DNA of 64,000 nucleotides from Erythrobasidium yunnanense (Eukaryota; Basidiomycota; Cystobasidiomycetes; Erythrobasidiales; Erythrobasidiaceae), in NCBI GenBank assembly GCA_001600175.1, contig BCJC01000005.1, positions 42,471-106,470 of the forward strand, written 5' to 3'. The notes under the pieces were generated by a model. The model did no database searches, had not been told where the DNA came from, and saw only the letters and a program-made list of their open reading frames with translations. The position numbers and the translations under genes are program-made. This document shows positions 49,551 through 62,314 of this stretch, piece by piece. Numbering within the stretch: the first letter of the stretch is position 1; each line of letters begins with the position of its first letter.

Positions 49551-51736
49551 ATGGAAGAGAAGGTCGACCAGATCGAACACCGCGACCATGTTGAGGGCCT
49601 CCCTCGGCTTGAAAACAAGACGGAACATATCACAAGTCCCTCCACAAACTCCAAAGCCAAGGTAGTCCTCTACCTAGTCATTACTGGATACATGCTCTTC
49701 ATACAAGTGGCTTTCATCGTAAGTTAAGTCAACATGTCCCGTGAAGACTTGACACGTCCGGGTTGACCATGTTCTCAAACTCGTCCGCAGCTCGGAATCT
49801 CTGGCAGTATACTACCGATGAAGAATACCTTGGAAGCTGCAATCTCAGATATCACCTGGTTTCCCAACTCCGTCTCGCTCGTGATTGCCATGTAGGTGAA
49901 AATATCAATGTCCCAGAGCGTCTGCCTGACATTTGAAGCGCAATTACAGCTGCGCACCGGGACTAGGACGCTTGACCGATTCCTACGGTCGCCGATATGC
50001 GATCATTGTCTTAGCCTTGCTAGGCTCTGTAGGCTGCGCGGTCGTAGCTACCGCGAGGACACCTGGAACTGCAATAGCTGGCTGTACTATTGGGGGCTTT
50101 GGATACCTAGGCACAGCTTTGTCGTACGCCATCCCTTCGGTGGGTGCCCTGACCTCTGCTTTAAATCCTACTCTCTCGACTAACATCGCTTTTCCTAATC
50201 AAGGAAATCACAAAAAGGCGACATCGCAGTCTGGTACAGGCGTATCTATCTGTAGTGGCCGTAGCTGGCGCTGCGCTAGGTCTCATTGGCTCGGGTGCAT
50301 TTGTCGAAAGCTCGACAACAACCAAGACATCCATATCGGGATCATGGCGTAACTTCTTCTGGTTGATTTGTGCTGGCTATGCCACCATCGCTGTTCTCTT
50401 TGGGCTGCTGTACAAGCCTCCGCCAAGAAATGAGATCGAATCGCGCTCAGCATCGTATGATCTGGTATGTCTAGGATCCCTTCACTGCTGTTTTCAGGGC
50501 TGAGATAAGTCCCTACAGATCGGCAATGCGCTTTTCGCGAGTGGACTTACATTGTTCCTTGTCGGTATGACTTTCGGAGGTAAGAATCCGTCCTCTCGAT
50601 GCGGGCTCGCAAATGCTGAGAATTCATGGCAGGCGGCGCCTATCCCTGGAAAGACGTCCACGTCATTGCGCCTCTGTAGGCTGGATCCTCTTTGCGACGA
50701 TGAATACTAGAAATACTAAAATCGCCATTTTGACAGGATTTGTGGTCTCGTCCTCATCGCCGCTTTTATCGTCTATGGACTTCGCTTCCGAAAAGATGGT
50801 CTGCTTCATCATGGACTGTTCAGGAATAAGAACTTTGCGCTATGCTTGGTCGCGGTCATGATCGAAGGCTGGATCTTCACTGCGAACCTCGGTTGGCTGG
50901 CCCAGGAGATCGGAGTCTTATTCGAATCCAATACTCTGCTGGGTAACGCCCGCTTTTGGGTGTATCAGGCGGTGTCCCTGCCTACCAGCATAATAGTCGG
51001 ATGGATTGTCTTCAAGACGCAGAGAGTACGAGAGGTCCTTGTTGTAGGCTACTTGATCTTCCTCGGAGGTGTTATCGGCTTCTCGCAGGCGACTCCTGCC
51101 TCATCGCTGTCGTCCATTGGCTACACAGGTAAGTTCTTACAGCAGTGGCGTCCCTGCCAAGTCAGGCTAATTCGAAGCCTTTAGCCTTGTTTGGTATTGG
51201 CTTCTGCATTCCTCTACTTCTTTTGGTCGTTGTGGCACAATTGTCAGTACCTGGTGAACTCATTGTAAGTTCCACGGTTTCCGATCATACCGTATCAAGG
51301 TTGACTCTAAATCTGTTGACAGGCAACCGCAACTGCTCTCCTCTTCACCGCGCGGAGCTTTGCTGGCGCCATTGGAAACTCTACCTTCTCAGCCATTTTC
51401 GCTAGCAAATTTAGTACTCGCTTGGGCCCAGCAGTGGCTTCTGCAGTGGTACCCCTTGGCCTCGAGCCTGCATATCTGCCTGACTTTATTGGAAACCTAG
51501 CACTGGGCAACATCCCTGCAGTCTTGAGGATACCAGGTGTCACGCCGCAGATGCTTGGTGCTGGATTTACAGCCTACCAGAAGGCTTGGGCAGAGTCTGT
51601 GAGGTATGGATGGTACTCCCTTATACCGATCGTAGCCATCGGAGCCATCTCGTGCGCCCTTCTTGGCCCAGTCAAAGAGGACATGGACAGCCAGGTTGAT
51701 GCACCGGTCGACAAGGCACCTGTCCAAACAGTATAA
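49551..51736 (+). CDS. MFS transporter (TRI12/DHA1-like)
   Basis: Major facilitator protein, starting MEEKVDQIEHRDHVEGLPRL, about 570 residues over some nine exons that all join in frame. The first span (VVLYLVITGYMLFIQVAFI) is followed by NTLEAAISDITWFPNSVSL. GRLTDSYGRRYAII is the loop 2-3 MFS motif. A PSEITKRRHRSLVQAYLS loop after span 5 matches the fungal trichothecene-pump/siderophore-carrier group. Later spans include the LFTARSFAGAIGNSTF region. The C-tail is acidic and ends DKAPVQTV. Intact. It likely moves a substrate or aldehyde/acid product of the neighbouring enzymes across the plasma membrane; direction is not shown by sequence. Confidence 0.85.
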
Positions 51737-52480
51737 GAGGGATATAGGTTGAATACATAAGCCAGCGATTGGTTTCGTTGTTCTTTGGGATTTCAGCGCT
51801 GCTACTATGTAGAATTCGGGTCATTCTTTGCGTAACCCTGTCATGCTTGCATTCTCTTAAACTTTGAACCCAGTCTGAATAATTGTCTTCGTCGTCAGCT
51901 ATCTCCTTACAATCATCACAGCTTGCTTCACTCACACTGCGAAGTTCACGCTGGAGTAAGTCTTGGTAGTTAGCTCTTCGGTCAGAGAGCCCAAAACGGT
52001 AAAACAGTAGATATCATGTAGGTCGGCTCCCAGCTCCTAGACGGTGTGTGTTGGGATGGGCGGTAGTCGAAGCGCAGGTGACAAGGTGTGTACTCTCGCA
52101 GGCACTATAGTCGGCTGGCCAAGCGGGAAAAAAGGTACTCTGACAGATTAGCTGAACATTACGTGATATACTATGATGTGGCATATCTGTACCACTCACC
52201 AAACCTCCGAGAAGGATAGAGCAACTAGTAGATTCGTAACACTCTGGCAAATAGAAGCAGTAGACAGGACCAAGTGAGCCGACACTTTAGAACTTACGCT
52301 AAATGTTGAGTATGTCATCGTATGAATGCTTGCTTTGGTGAGGCTGTTCTACAAACGCAGGGGATCAAACAGAGACGCTAGTCGCCGGTGCCGGTGTTAC
52401 CACTTCGCTGCCAGACGATGCTTGTTCGAAGAGTGTCATAGGCTTGTCACGTGTCGTTCTCGCTGCTTGTATACCAAGGA
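51737..52480. other. no recognisable gene
   Basis: 3' flank of the MFS gene and upstream region of the SDR relic. No conserved frame. It marks the right edge of the intact aromatic cluster. Confidence 0.4.
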
Positions 52481-53394
52481 ATGGGGAAGCTCGCTAACAA
52501 AGTAGCTATCGTGACGGGGGTGAGCAGGCTCAGTTATGGTTCCGCAACAAGTCGAAGAGCCACGAGGTCATCAGATGAAGCATGATCCATGGTCATCGTT
52601 CATATCGCTAGGGCATTGGCGGCATTGGTCCACCCATCGTGTGCAGATCCGTCGATTAGGGGTCAAAGGTCAGGCTGGTCCAACAAGCGAGACATCCAGA
52701 AATCAGGCAGGCTGAGCCATAACATCGTGATGATCAGGTGGTAATCGTTGACTTCAAGATTGATTGCGCCGACTCGACCTTTGCTGGCCTAGAAGCGCCG
52801 TACGAATCGTCCAAGGCGATGTCTCGAGCCCAGAATCCTGGAAAACTGCTCTGGAAGAGGCTGTAACGCACTTTGGCACGCTGGATATCGTCTTTAACAA
52901 CGCTGGATTGGTCAATATCGCCCAGGTGCGCCTGCTGTATGCTGTGTTGGCGGTTATCAAGCTGATGGATGTTTTGACCGGTCAGCCGATACAGGAAACG
53001 TCGCTCGACACGCTGGACCGCTTCTACAACGTCAATCTCAAGGTGCGGCTGCATGCGTCTATCCTGTACTGCCGCTTCAATGACTAAATCGTTTATTCGA
53101 ACTCGCAGGGCATCTCCGTCGGCGGACAGACCGTTTTCCCGTACTGGATCGCAAGGCGCATAAAGACGATGTAGTCAACACAGTCAGGTATGCTGGGCTC
53201 GCTCTTGTCAGCTGCTGGGCTTGGCACGCTGACCACATTTCCTTCAGCACCACCGCCAGTTGGCCTCGACCTGGACTCTGCTTCTATGGGTGCGCCTCAC
53301 TTGATGCATCTAACTCTTGCTCATGCCTATGCTGATGCAGTTCCTTGTCTTGCATGAGAAAGCCTTGCCGAAAAGACGCTGTATCGCGATGTGT
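52481..53394 (+). pseudogene. short-chain dehydrogenase/reductase relic B
   Basis: Begins MGKLANKVAIVTG at 52481, followed by an intron-like GTGAGC stretch and GIGGIGPPIV. Together these make the SDR TGxxxGIG cofactor site. Then a shift leads to SPESWKTALEEAVTHFGTLD and VFNNAGLVNIAQVRLL, and FYNVNLKV. The last third (GGQTVFPYWIARRIK, then an Ala/Ser/Leu-rich part) is broken again. Relic A at 9.7-10.72 kb is the inverted counterpart. The pair share damage patterns only in part, so decay went on after duplication. Confidence 0.78.
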
Positions 53395-53462
53395 AAGCCG
53401 GAGTGACAGCCTCGATTGCGAATACGACTCTATGAGTGCGCAGAACTCTGCTCAGGCTTGAG

Positions 53463-54448
53463 AATGGCTAAGCTGACAAACTTTAACATGATAGGACACT
53501 ATGCTCTGGATTCGCTCGCCCAAGCGGAAATCTCCCACGAACGAAATGACAAATGCCCATGCTGGTCGGCAAGATTTCATCGATACGCTAGTGCCGGACT
53601 TTTGTAGTCGATTGTCGGAGGTCGAGGCCTGCGCCTGGCTTTCTTTCTGGCTGCCTTGTAAGCTTCGGCGAATCTTCAGCAGAGTTAGCCATTCTGACTG
53701 TTGATTACGCCCAGACAAAAGGAGAATCTGACGGCAGTAACTGCTGGAGTCGCGTCAGTAGATGAGACAGGTGTCACGGATACCAGCGGTCACAGATAGA
53801 AGTTGACGCAATCATTTGCGCAACCGGTTGCGACATCTCTTCTCGCCCACCCACCCTTTTCTGTACTTGGTTGCAACAACGTCCATCTACGAGACAAGTG
53901 GGTTCCTCGCTCAAAGCATATCATTCCATGTTTGTCGATGGTGAGTGGAACTATTTTCAGCCTTGACGCGAGAGATGGCTGACATTGCTATTGCAGGCTT
54001 TCCCAATTACTTGCAAGTCATGGGACCTGGATCTCCTTCTGTACACGGCGCTCTCATACCCTCCTCCGAGCACGTCTGCGACTATGCGATGAAAGTTTTG
54101 CGTCGCCTTTAGACTGAACCCATCAAGACGATCGAAGTCAAAGCGGAAGTCGTGGACGAACTCGCTCAGCATGCTGCTGAGCAGCACAAGACGACTGCTT
54201 GGTCCTCCACCTGCTCATCTTGGTTCAAGAATGGAAAGAAGGATGGGCCGCTGGACTCGCTCCATCCAGGCGGAAGACTGCATTACTTTTCCACTCTCAT
54301 CGATCCTCGGTGGGAGGACTTCAACTACGAGTACAGCAATAATCGATTCGCTCATTACGGCAACGGATTCACGCAGAGAGAGGTCGATGCTAGGGATCTA
54401 ACGTGGTATTGGGCGACGGGTGATAGATTGCAGCTGTTCGAATATTAA
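53463..54448 (+). pseudogene. Baeyer-Villiger/FMO-type monooxygenase relic B
   Basis: Three blocks are visible. The first is a start-proximal FIDTLVPDF segment. The second is TAVTAGVASVDETGVTDT with DAIICATG and KAYHSMFVDGFPNYLQVMGP, the family's late FAD-side region. The third is a well-kept C-terminus with AWSSTCSSWFKNG, HPGGRLHYFSTLIDPRWEDF and the last WYWATGDRLQLFEY. An intron with normal borders (53948-53997) is still recognisable. The N-terminal Rossmann half is missing. Colinear with relic A in inverse orientation. Confidence 0.82.
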
Positions 54449-54539
54449 ACTTATAATGTCAGTGATATAGCTGCTGCCGGATATGAGCATGAAGTGTAGT
54501 ATGTACCGTAGCCTGTTTCTGTAGGGCGGCCTTCGTCCA

Positions 54540-55310
54540 TGGGTAGCGCGGTGATCAACGATACCGTATGTCAAGCTGGATCTGTTATCGTGAATTGGAA
54601 GAATCGCACAGCTTTGCCTTCCTGTAGCGAGGTAGCGATATCTCGCGCTGTTACGTGCGACCGCCTTTCCCTCTTGTTTCGACATCAGCGAAGATCAGAC
54701 ATCAAGCGATAAGCAGCACTATCATAGCTATAAAGCATGTAGAGGATGTAGCGGCAATATATCACCTTCTAGACCGGTCTGTCAAGCGAGATGCAAGCTC
54801 TGTCGTTGCCCCGGTCCAGGCAGAAGATATCGCCGGCTCGTCAGTTGCGCGCAGAATAGTCGCAAGAAGCTACTCATCAACGACGTCTTAACTCGGTTAA
54901 CGCAGTCTGCGTCTCAAACCCGCTTTCATCTCAGCAATTTCTCGTCAAAGTCGGGCTCGCGGTTGAGCCAGCATATGCGTGGGCAGTGCAGAGCGGCGTC
55001 AACGAGCAGTCGCGAAACATGTAAGCCTACTGATAGTCGTCTCTACTCTCCAGATTTGAGCGACCGAGAGCTGACGATGATGCTTCGTCTGCGCTCTCAG
55101 GTAACCGCCATTGACAGACACACAGCCGAGGTGCTACGTCAAGCACATCTCCTTACAAGACTACACATGTCTGCGTACGGCATAGCAATGGCAGGAAGAA
55201 TCTATCGTGAACTCCCTTTGACTAGAGGAAAACAATCGCAAATCGCACGTCCGTCTCATCAGCATAGTCGATACACAGACAGTGAGTCATACTCTTCCTG
55301 CTCCTTTTGA
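54540..55310 (+). pseudogene. family R copy 5
   Basis: Plus-strand copy of family R, directly downstream of the monooxygenase relic as in copy 1. It shares LEESHSFAF near the 5' end, VEDVAAIYHLLDRSVKRDAS and DRELTMMLRLRSQ with copies 1 and 3. A stop interrupts the first block (SFAFL then TAG). Similarity to copy 1 extends over about 350 bases. Function unknown. Confidence 0.6.
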
Positions 55311-56611
55311 CGATCTGCTAATAGCCTAGTCTGCTCCACAGATATGTTCTGTCTTTAAGAGCGGGTTAGGCTCCTAAACCGAGCTGGTCTGTCCTCCGCA
55401 GCAAACAAGAGTCTCTCCTTCCAACGTCTTCGGCTCTGTGAGCTTACTTTGTACTACCATCAGCTGCCTTGTGCAGAGGCTGATGCATCTTCTGTCTGTC
55501 AGTTGCTATTTCTCGTACACCCAGAAATTACAGCAGTCCGTCCTCCGAGAGCAAAATATCACTCTCCGATTGCAGGGCGTTTCAACTTTTCGTGGACGAT
55601 GTCAAGCAAACCTAGCTCAACTCGACCGCTGATCCGGACGCCAAGACGATCGCATTCTCCTTCTGCTCTTTGTTGCAGCAGCTCAGATTGAATTCTGTAA
55701 GCTGTGTTCTTCTGGCGACAGGATTGTTCTTCCGGTGCTTACGCATCCCTCCACGCAGCCCAATACTGCAAGTTCAAACGCTACGGCTCAAATTCGCTAT
55801 CGCTGCCATACGCATCGAGAAGGAGCAATAGCATGTCCAGCCGTGTCGGAGGGATGGAGCAGCTGGCGCCGACAACACTTCAGGCAAGGAGATCTCGCTC
55901 TGGTCTGCTGTGAGTAGGCAACTTCTTTCCCTGGCTACCTATCAATAGCTTGAAGTTACCATACTGTAGCTTAGTATATCATACTGACTGGATTCTCATA
56001 CAGCAATAGTGATCATCGTCGAAGACCATTCTGTCTCTTTGGCGGCTCTTCAGGCTCGTCTAAGGGTGAGCCCCCCTTTGTCTTTTTTGACCGTGTAGAC
56101 TTGCTCGGCAAAGCAGCTGACATATCCTTACGTTTCTTGACAGTGTCCATCATCCTGACAAGGCTTGTTGAGCCAGCTTACCGCACATCCTCGCTAAGCT
56201 ACGTCTGGCGTTCTGCTGGCGTCGGTAGGTTTCGTACAAGGACGGTGCGAGGAACCAGCGGAACTCACACTAACTAGTACTTCCTCCATCCAGCCGCCAT
56301 CTCGTCGAGCAAAGCCAGCAACTCCCTCTCTTCGGTCCTCGCTGCATACTGATCCAGGATGATCTCGCGTGCAGGTTCCAGAGCAGGCAACCAACGCAAG
56401 TCTACGGGTTGTTATACTGTACAAACAGACAGCTTTCGCCGCAAATAGAGTCTGCCCCATCGCAGGCCTCTCCGACTTCGACAAACCTTCGTGCTCTGAC
56501 CATTTGAGGCAAGCTTTCAGAGCAGCATCTCAGTCGAAAGATCTCGACACCACGATACAATGCACACCACCAATCACATCTCCATAGCTTTCGCCATCGC
56601 TTTCCCGAAGT
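55311..56611. other. no recognisable gene
   Basis: About 1.3 kb with short frames only (largest 96 codons, 56194-56484 minus). Possibly the degraded 3' part of family R copy 5. No repeats or RNA genes seen. Confidence 0.4.
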
Positions 56612-57767
56612 CTAAGCAGGGACTGCTTTATTGGCACCTTTAGCTTCCTGTGCCTCCTTCTCTACTCTAGCCTGGCTCTTAGGGTCGAAGAAGGGCCGCT
56701 CGCCGAACACCGTAGTCCGCGTTGCATAACGCTTCTCCTTGTACCTTCCTGGGATGACTCGATGGACAGATGATCTGTTATCCCAGAACGCCACGGAGTG
56801 TGGAGTCCATCTCCAGCGAACTTGGTGATCTGCAGCCTCGTTGATGTGGTCTGTCAAGAATTTGCCCACTGCATCCGACTCGGCCTTGTGAAGCTCGTCG
56901 ACCCAGATGGAGAAGCCTGGGTTCCAGTTCAGAGCCCGAAGACCAGTGACTGGATGGGTCCTGACAAGAGGATGGGCAGTATCGATTGGTGCACGTCGCG
57001 GTTTGCCGCCCCAAAGCGTCAAGATCGTCTCGTACTGCAGCTTGGACGAGTGCACGGCGTGCAGGCCGCTCACAATCTCACGGAAAGCTGGAGAGAGTGC
57101 ATCGTACGTGCCGTACTGTAAATGCAAGAAGAATGGTTAGCATACTCCCATCACACTCGACAATAGCAGTCGCACCTGCGATGTCCACAGAGTGTCGCCG
57201 TCTACGGGTGGGGTCTCTCGCATGTAGAGCAGCGAATACGAAGGTGGGTTCAGCTCAAAGCTGGTATCGGCATGGAAAGCAGCGAGCGGCCAAGGGTGAG
57301 CTCTGAGAGCCTCTCTTGGATCAAAGGTGTTCTCGCTAATGGTGACATATTTTGTGTCTTTCTGTGCAGGATGAGTGTCCAAGGTGCCATAGTGCTGGAA
57401 GAAGTCGACCTGCTCCTCGACCGTCAGGTCCTGATTTCGAAAGAAGACCACGCCTCGCTCGGCGACGAGAAGAGCTAGCTCGTCCTTCTGAGCAGCTGTG
57501 AGATCTCGCAAATTGATGCCATGCAGCTCGGTTCCAATGCTCTCGGTGAGATTGTCGACTTTGGCGGCGGCGTCTAGGAGACTCTTTTTGCTTGGATCGG
57601 CGAAGGCAGCTCGGTCCGGCTCTGGCTTCCTTTCCTGCAAAGAAAGTACATGGTCAGCGTGATTTACTCTACGCTATCCGCATCTCGCTTACCTTGTGGG
57701 CTGGATCAGGCGGGCCGTATTCTTTGATCGTCGGGTTGAACAAAGCGCTGGAAGTGCCAGAAATCAT
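56612..57767 (-). CDS. TauD/TfdA-family Fe(II)/2-oxoglutarate dioxygenase
   Basis: Cytosolic 2-oxoglutarate-dependent dioxygenase. Family members hydroxylate sulfonates (taurine), aryloxyacetates or alkyl sulfates so that sulfite or a phenol is released. Three exons join in frame to about 355 residues from MISGTSSALFNPTIKEYGPP. The Fe ligands are visible as HADTSFE (HxD) and the distal His in SSVHRVIPGRYKEKRYATRT. The last Arg-rich part is where 2-oxoglutarate binds. Also typical are TELHGINLRDLT, RGVVFFRNQDLTVEEQ and HPLVRTHPVTGLRALNWN. Both introns are about 60-70 nt and clean. It diverges from the permease at 58.45 kb, an enzyme-transporter pairing common for sulfonate or aromatic ether use. 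Substrate unknown. Confidence 0.92.
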
Positions 57768-58449
57768 GCTGAACTTAAAACAGGACGCGTTTGAAGGAAG
57801 GAAAGCTAGGAATCGACCACCTTGCTGAGCCAGCTTACATGCGCCACCCTAGCACGTTATTTCCTTCTCACCGCTCTCACCCTCCTCTCGACCATACGAA
57901 GATCCATTCAAAGAATACATCGCGTCTTTCCTGCACACTTTCCTTGGCTTATGGTGCCTTTGGCTGACCCATCATTCATCTCCACAGCAATTCGCGGGTC
58001 TATTTCGGCCGTCATAATAGAAGCATCGCTGCGGTATCTTATCAATGAACTGCGCGTGCAAACGACCACCGATGACAATCTCCGCCCTCCGAACTGCCGC
58101 TTTCTCATTCAGGCACGCCTTATGTCGCCATACTAGAGTGGCGTCGCGTCAGCTTTCAGAAGATCAACCCGCAACGCTTCGAAAATCAGCATGGGGAAGC
58201 CTTATCAAGAATACATCGTCGGCAAGACATAACGTACTGCTCCGACCCGCAGTGGGCCGAACTTCGAAGTATAATATGTTTATGCGGGACTCGAGATGGC
58301 GCCTGTCGTACCTAGTCTGGCGTTTCGACGCAGTAGTATCGCGTCTTGCGAATGAAAGAAGATTCTGACCGTGAACACGCTCTTAGGATTTGGACATTCC
58401 TCTTCCTTCCCTCTTTCACCAATACTATTCCTGCATAACACGCGGATAC
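57768..58449. promoter_or_regulatory. divergent promoter region, TauD dioxygenase / permease
   Basis: 682 bases between two divergent start codons. No convincing motif read by eye. Confidence 0.45.
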
Positions 58450-60611
58450 ATGGCGGCCAATGTTCCTGAAGTCCCACCTCTCCTTACCAACAAGCTTGCT
58501 GAGGACGGGAGTGGTAGTGATCTGAGCCCATCTCTTGAGAAAGGTTCTCTGGCCGACGGTACCTTGCAGCAAGTCATCACCAAAGATGGGCAAGAAGTAC
58601 TTGTTACATGGACGAAGGACGAAGAGAGAAGCGGTGTCAGAAAGGCGGATTTCCTCTTTCTCCCTATCTTTGCTTTGCTCTTTACCTGGATGGCTATTGA
58701 TCGGACCAATGTCTCCGGGGTCCTCACATCCACTTTCCTGCGGGATACAAAAATGACAAGAGACCAAGCCAACACTGGTGTTTCCCTCTTATGGTTTGGT
58801 ATAGTCTTGCTGGAAATTCCGTCCAATGTAGGGGAGGCTTCTAGTGGCTTTCTCAATTCTTAGCTGAGCATGCGTTTATAGATCGTTCTACACCGAGTCG
58901 GTCCGCATTTCTGGATTCCGATACAAGTCATAGTCTGGGGAACGATCGAAGTTCTGCAATACAAAGTCAAGAATGCATCAGGATGGTATGCTGCGCGCCT
59001 TTTTCTGGGACTTGCAGAGTCAGGCAGGTCGACAGGCGCATTACAATTTTTGTACGTAAAATTAACGGCGTTCTGCCCCTCGATGTCTAGGTTTCATACC
59101 AGGTAACCGATGACAAGCTCCATTCAACGTCTTTCCATCAATAAAACGTTATTCTTTGTTCTTATTAGGTGCTCTCTATACCCTGTCGCAATGGTATACG
59201 CAAGACGAATTAGCGAAACGAACCGCTATCTTCTTTCTTGGCCCTTCGCTCTCTGCTTCGTTTGGCTCGCTTATATCTGCTGGCGCACTCAAGCTGTCCG
59301 ATCAAGGCGGACTGCGGGGCTGGCAATGGTGGGCACAGGCAATCTCACAGATAGGGATACATGCTGACTTACAAGCAGGATATTTGTCATTTGCGGTGCT
59401 GCCACGATCGGTAGGTGATTCATTGAGATTGTCAGAAATGTATATTGATCGCTGCTTTGCAGGTTCTGGCCTTCTCGCGCTGGTTTTCATCCCCAAGAAT
59501 CCCCATCGCACCGGCTACTTCGTTGGAGGCCTCGTAAAAGGTCGACCGTGGCTCACCGAACGAGAAGCCGATATCTACGTTGCGCGTATTCTCCGTGCAG
59601 ATCCTCGCAAAGGACAGGCTTCAACCCTTAAGATCGGTATTTCAGACATGTGAGTCGCTACGATATGGTATGCCAGAGAGAATGCTAATACCTATATATT
59701 CTTCAGTACCTCGGTGCTCTTCAATTGGAGAGTCTGGCCTCATCTGATCATGTGTCTTTCCGGTCTGCAATCTGTCGGAGGCCTAGCGACTTGGGGAGGA
59801 GTGGTGCGTCTGGACGTACTGATCTAACTACGTTATCAAGCTCACTTCGAGTTGCAGATCATCAAAAGTCTGGGCTTCTCTGCCATTCGTGCGAACCTAC
59901 TCAACGTACCTGGCCCGATTGTCGGTGCTTTTGGAGGAATCGCGCTTGCTACACTTGTAGACAGATACAAGCGCTTTGGTTTTGCAATCACCTTTGCAGC
60001 TGTCTGGACTATGGCAGGCCTCATCGCACTTTACGTGAGTTACCACCCGGCGCTACCAGCATTATAGACTACAGCTGACTATGAGGTGCAGCATCTTCCG
60101 ATTCTGGAAAATGGCTCTTGGGGCTTTTACGTGGCCTACGTCGTTACGCAAGCGGCACCGTAGGTTTCTACGACCGTCCACATATCTCAGGTTGCATGCT
60201 TAAGATGCGGTCATTCACAGAGGCTGGCAACCTCTCAACGTGACGTGGCTCTCACTCAACACTCGCACTCCTCAACAAAGGGCCATCGCATATGCTGTCT
60301 ACATTGGTTGTAGTAATCTTGGCGGAACCTACGGCAACCAAGTCTTCCGTGCTGTACGTACCCGAAACATGGCACAGCCGGACATTACTGAAAAGACCGA
60401 CATTACCTTCTGTTTCCAGAGCGATGCGCCCTTGTACAGAAAGGCCTGGTCGGCGTGCTTGAGCTTGGGTGCAGTCTGGCTCGCTGCAACTATATTCCAG
60501 ACGTTTGCATATTGGCACGGCTCCCGCAAAGCTGCTCAGAAAGCGGAGGCAGATACACTGGACGATCTGTACACTGATAGAAGCGGCAGAAAGCACCGCT
60601 ACTACTGGTAG
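58450..60611 (+). CDS. MFS anion:cation symporter, DAL5-like (second permease)
   Basis: Plasma-membrane permease of the fungal DAL5 family. The N-terminal tail MAANVPEVPPLLTNKLAEDG and about 70 more residues precede span 1 (FLFLPIFALLFTWMAIDRTN). Then come GVSLLWFGIVLLEIPSN, RVGPHFWIPIQVIVWG, RLFLGLAESG, and FIPGALYTLSQWYTQDELAK, the loop 4-5 of the family. Later spans include SLGFSAIRANLLNVPGPIVG and AYAVYIGCSNLGGTYGNQVF. The C-tail ends RSGRKHRYYW. About 11 exons, no frame conflict found. The gene diverges from the TauD enzyme and is followed after 370 bases by the extradiol dioxygenase on the same strand. Likely uptake of the acid or sulfonate used by these enzymes. Confidence 0.87.
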
Positions 60612-60980
60612 GCTTTTTTTTTTGGACAGTGACAGCCAACACCAGTCCATCAATTGGGTTATGCGGTGAATATAGAGATCAGCTTTGTTCAGTACAGTCC
60701 GGAGGGCATGAATGGGAACCAGTCGTAGATGTGCAGTTTCTGAAGTTGGGCTCAGATCGTCTTTTGCTGCCTCTGCAAGACGCCGACACCACCCCATTCG
60801 CTGCATAGGCTGATTGCACATAGCACTCCCACACGCTGCCATCACGCCATTCTTGCGCCATGCCGATATCTTCAGAGGTCGTCGGACAAACGAGCGGCCC
60901 GGACTGACCATTGTCTGCAATAAGGCAAAGGAAGCGCACTTTCCTCTGCTTTACATTTCGTAGTATCTACCATCATCGAT

Positions 60981-62046
60981 ATGCCTGGTCTACCCTCTTC
61001 CACGCGTCAGCCCGTCTATTTTGTTGGCCATGCAGGAGTTGGCCTGCTCTTTCGAGATACTCCGGAAAACAGAATCGTGCAGCAGAATATCAAAGAGCTA
61101 GGACAAGAGATTCGCGCTCTGCAGCCTAGACCGAAAGCCCTCATCGTTCTTAGCGGTCATTTCGAAGCTGGCGAGATCCATGGACCGGGAGCTATCGAGG
61201 TCAATGTCAAGAAGCAGACACAAATTCAGGTGGGATAAGATTGTGTAGATTGGTACTTTGAGCTGCACTGACCCAACGCATTCAGCACGACTTTGTCAAC
61301 GACTTTCACGACTCTCATCCATACGTATACGAGTATGACTGGACGCATAAGGACGATTCTGAACTTGGACAAGAAGTCTGGAAACATCTAGTGGCATCAG
61401 GTATCAAGGCCAAACGCGTACAAAGAAATGTCGACCATGGAGTCTGGGTGCCCTTCAAACTCGCCTTTCCTGAAGAAGCCCCGCTCGATATACCTATCAT
61501 CCAAGTTTCAACATATCACGGATACGATCTAGCTGCTCAGATCAAACTAGGAAATGCGCTAGAGCCGTTGCGGTAGGGAACTTTGGTTACGATTTTGCGC
61601 TGCCTACTGAAACAAAAGCTTCATAGGGACCAGGGCTACCTGATTGTCGGTTCTGGTATGGCTGTTCACTCCTTTCCATCTATTGGCGAGATCTACCAAG
61701 CCCCGAAGGGTCCAGAGCAAGATCGGGTGCGAGCCAAGAATCTGCAAGAAGCTAATGATTTCGAAGATCACATTCGGACAGCGCTCTCGCACACCTCTGT
61801 TGACAAAAGACAGCAGGCACTGCTAGATCTAGAGAAGCTCCCTGAGTTTAAGCGGTCCCACCCAACGGTCGAGGTAATCCAATCGTCTTGGGCTAGCTAG
61901 ATGGGCTTCTGATGTTTCTTGAATGTCTCCAGCACTTCACGCCCTTACTAGTAGCTGCTGGTGCTGCTGGAGGGGACACGGCCACGGTCAAGGGCGAGCG
62001 AGTTGTGGAACCGGGAATGAGCTATCTGAATGTACGATTCGCGTAA
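60981..62046 (+). CDS. LigB-type extradiol ring-cleavage dioxygenase (DODA-like)
   Basis: Class III extradiol dioxygenase, Fe(II)-dependent, which opens catechol-type rings (relatives: protocatechuate 4,5-dioxygenase beta, 4,5-DOPA dioxygenase). Four exons join in frame to about 300 residues from MPGLPSSTRQPVYFVGHAG. Conserved residues: an early His in VYFVGHAG, LIVLSGHFEAGE, HPYVYEYDW, VDHGVWVPFKLAFPE (active-site His), PIIQVSTYHGYD, and GYLIVGSGMAVHSF near the end of the core. The last exon (HFTPLLVAAGAAGG) carries the terminal His region; the stop is TAA at 62044. Introns are 49-65 nt. It would act downstream of hydroxylases such as the one at 14.7 kb or after demethylation of vanillate (inference). 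Confidence 0.9.
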
Positions 62047-62314
62047 AGTATTCGCATAGAGCGTACTTGGTGGTCTGCATTTTGTCGATGGAAGGTTGCT
62101 AGCTGACACGGGGGCTGTCTCTGCCTAGCTACCCGTTTTCACTGTTTCTGTCTGGACGCAATGCACAAGTCACTTTGCGCTCTGATATAGCTACGCAGAA
62201 TATGGGTTGATACTGTGATGCTTGCCAGCATTTATGACTGATACATACAGCTCGTCTTACATTAACTTTCCAGTACCACTTTACCCTCCAGCATCCTGAC
62301 TGTACAATCTTATT

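Noticed and set aside
58312-58856. Minus-strand frames of 143-151 codons
   Set aside because: They are antisense to the first exon of the DAL5-like permease, whose plus-strand frame has clear membrane spans and family motifs.
60612-60625. T-run after the permease stop as a terminator
   Set aside because: A run of T is characteristic of bacterial or Pol III termination. Here it follows a Pol II gene and no Pol III promoter lies upstream.
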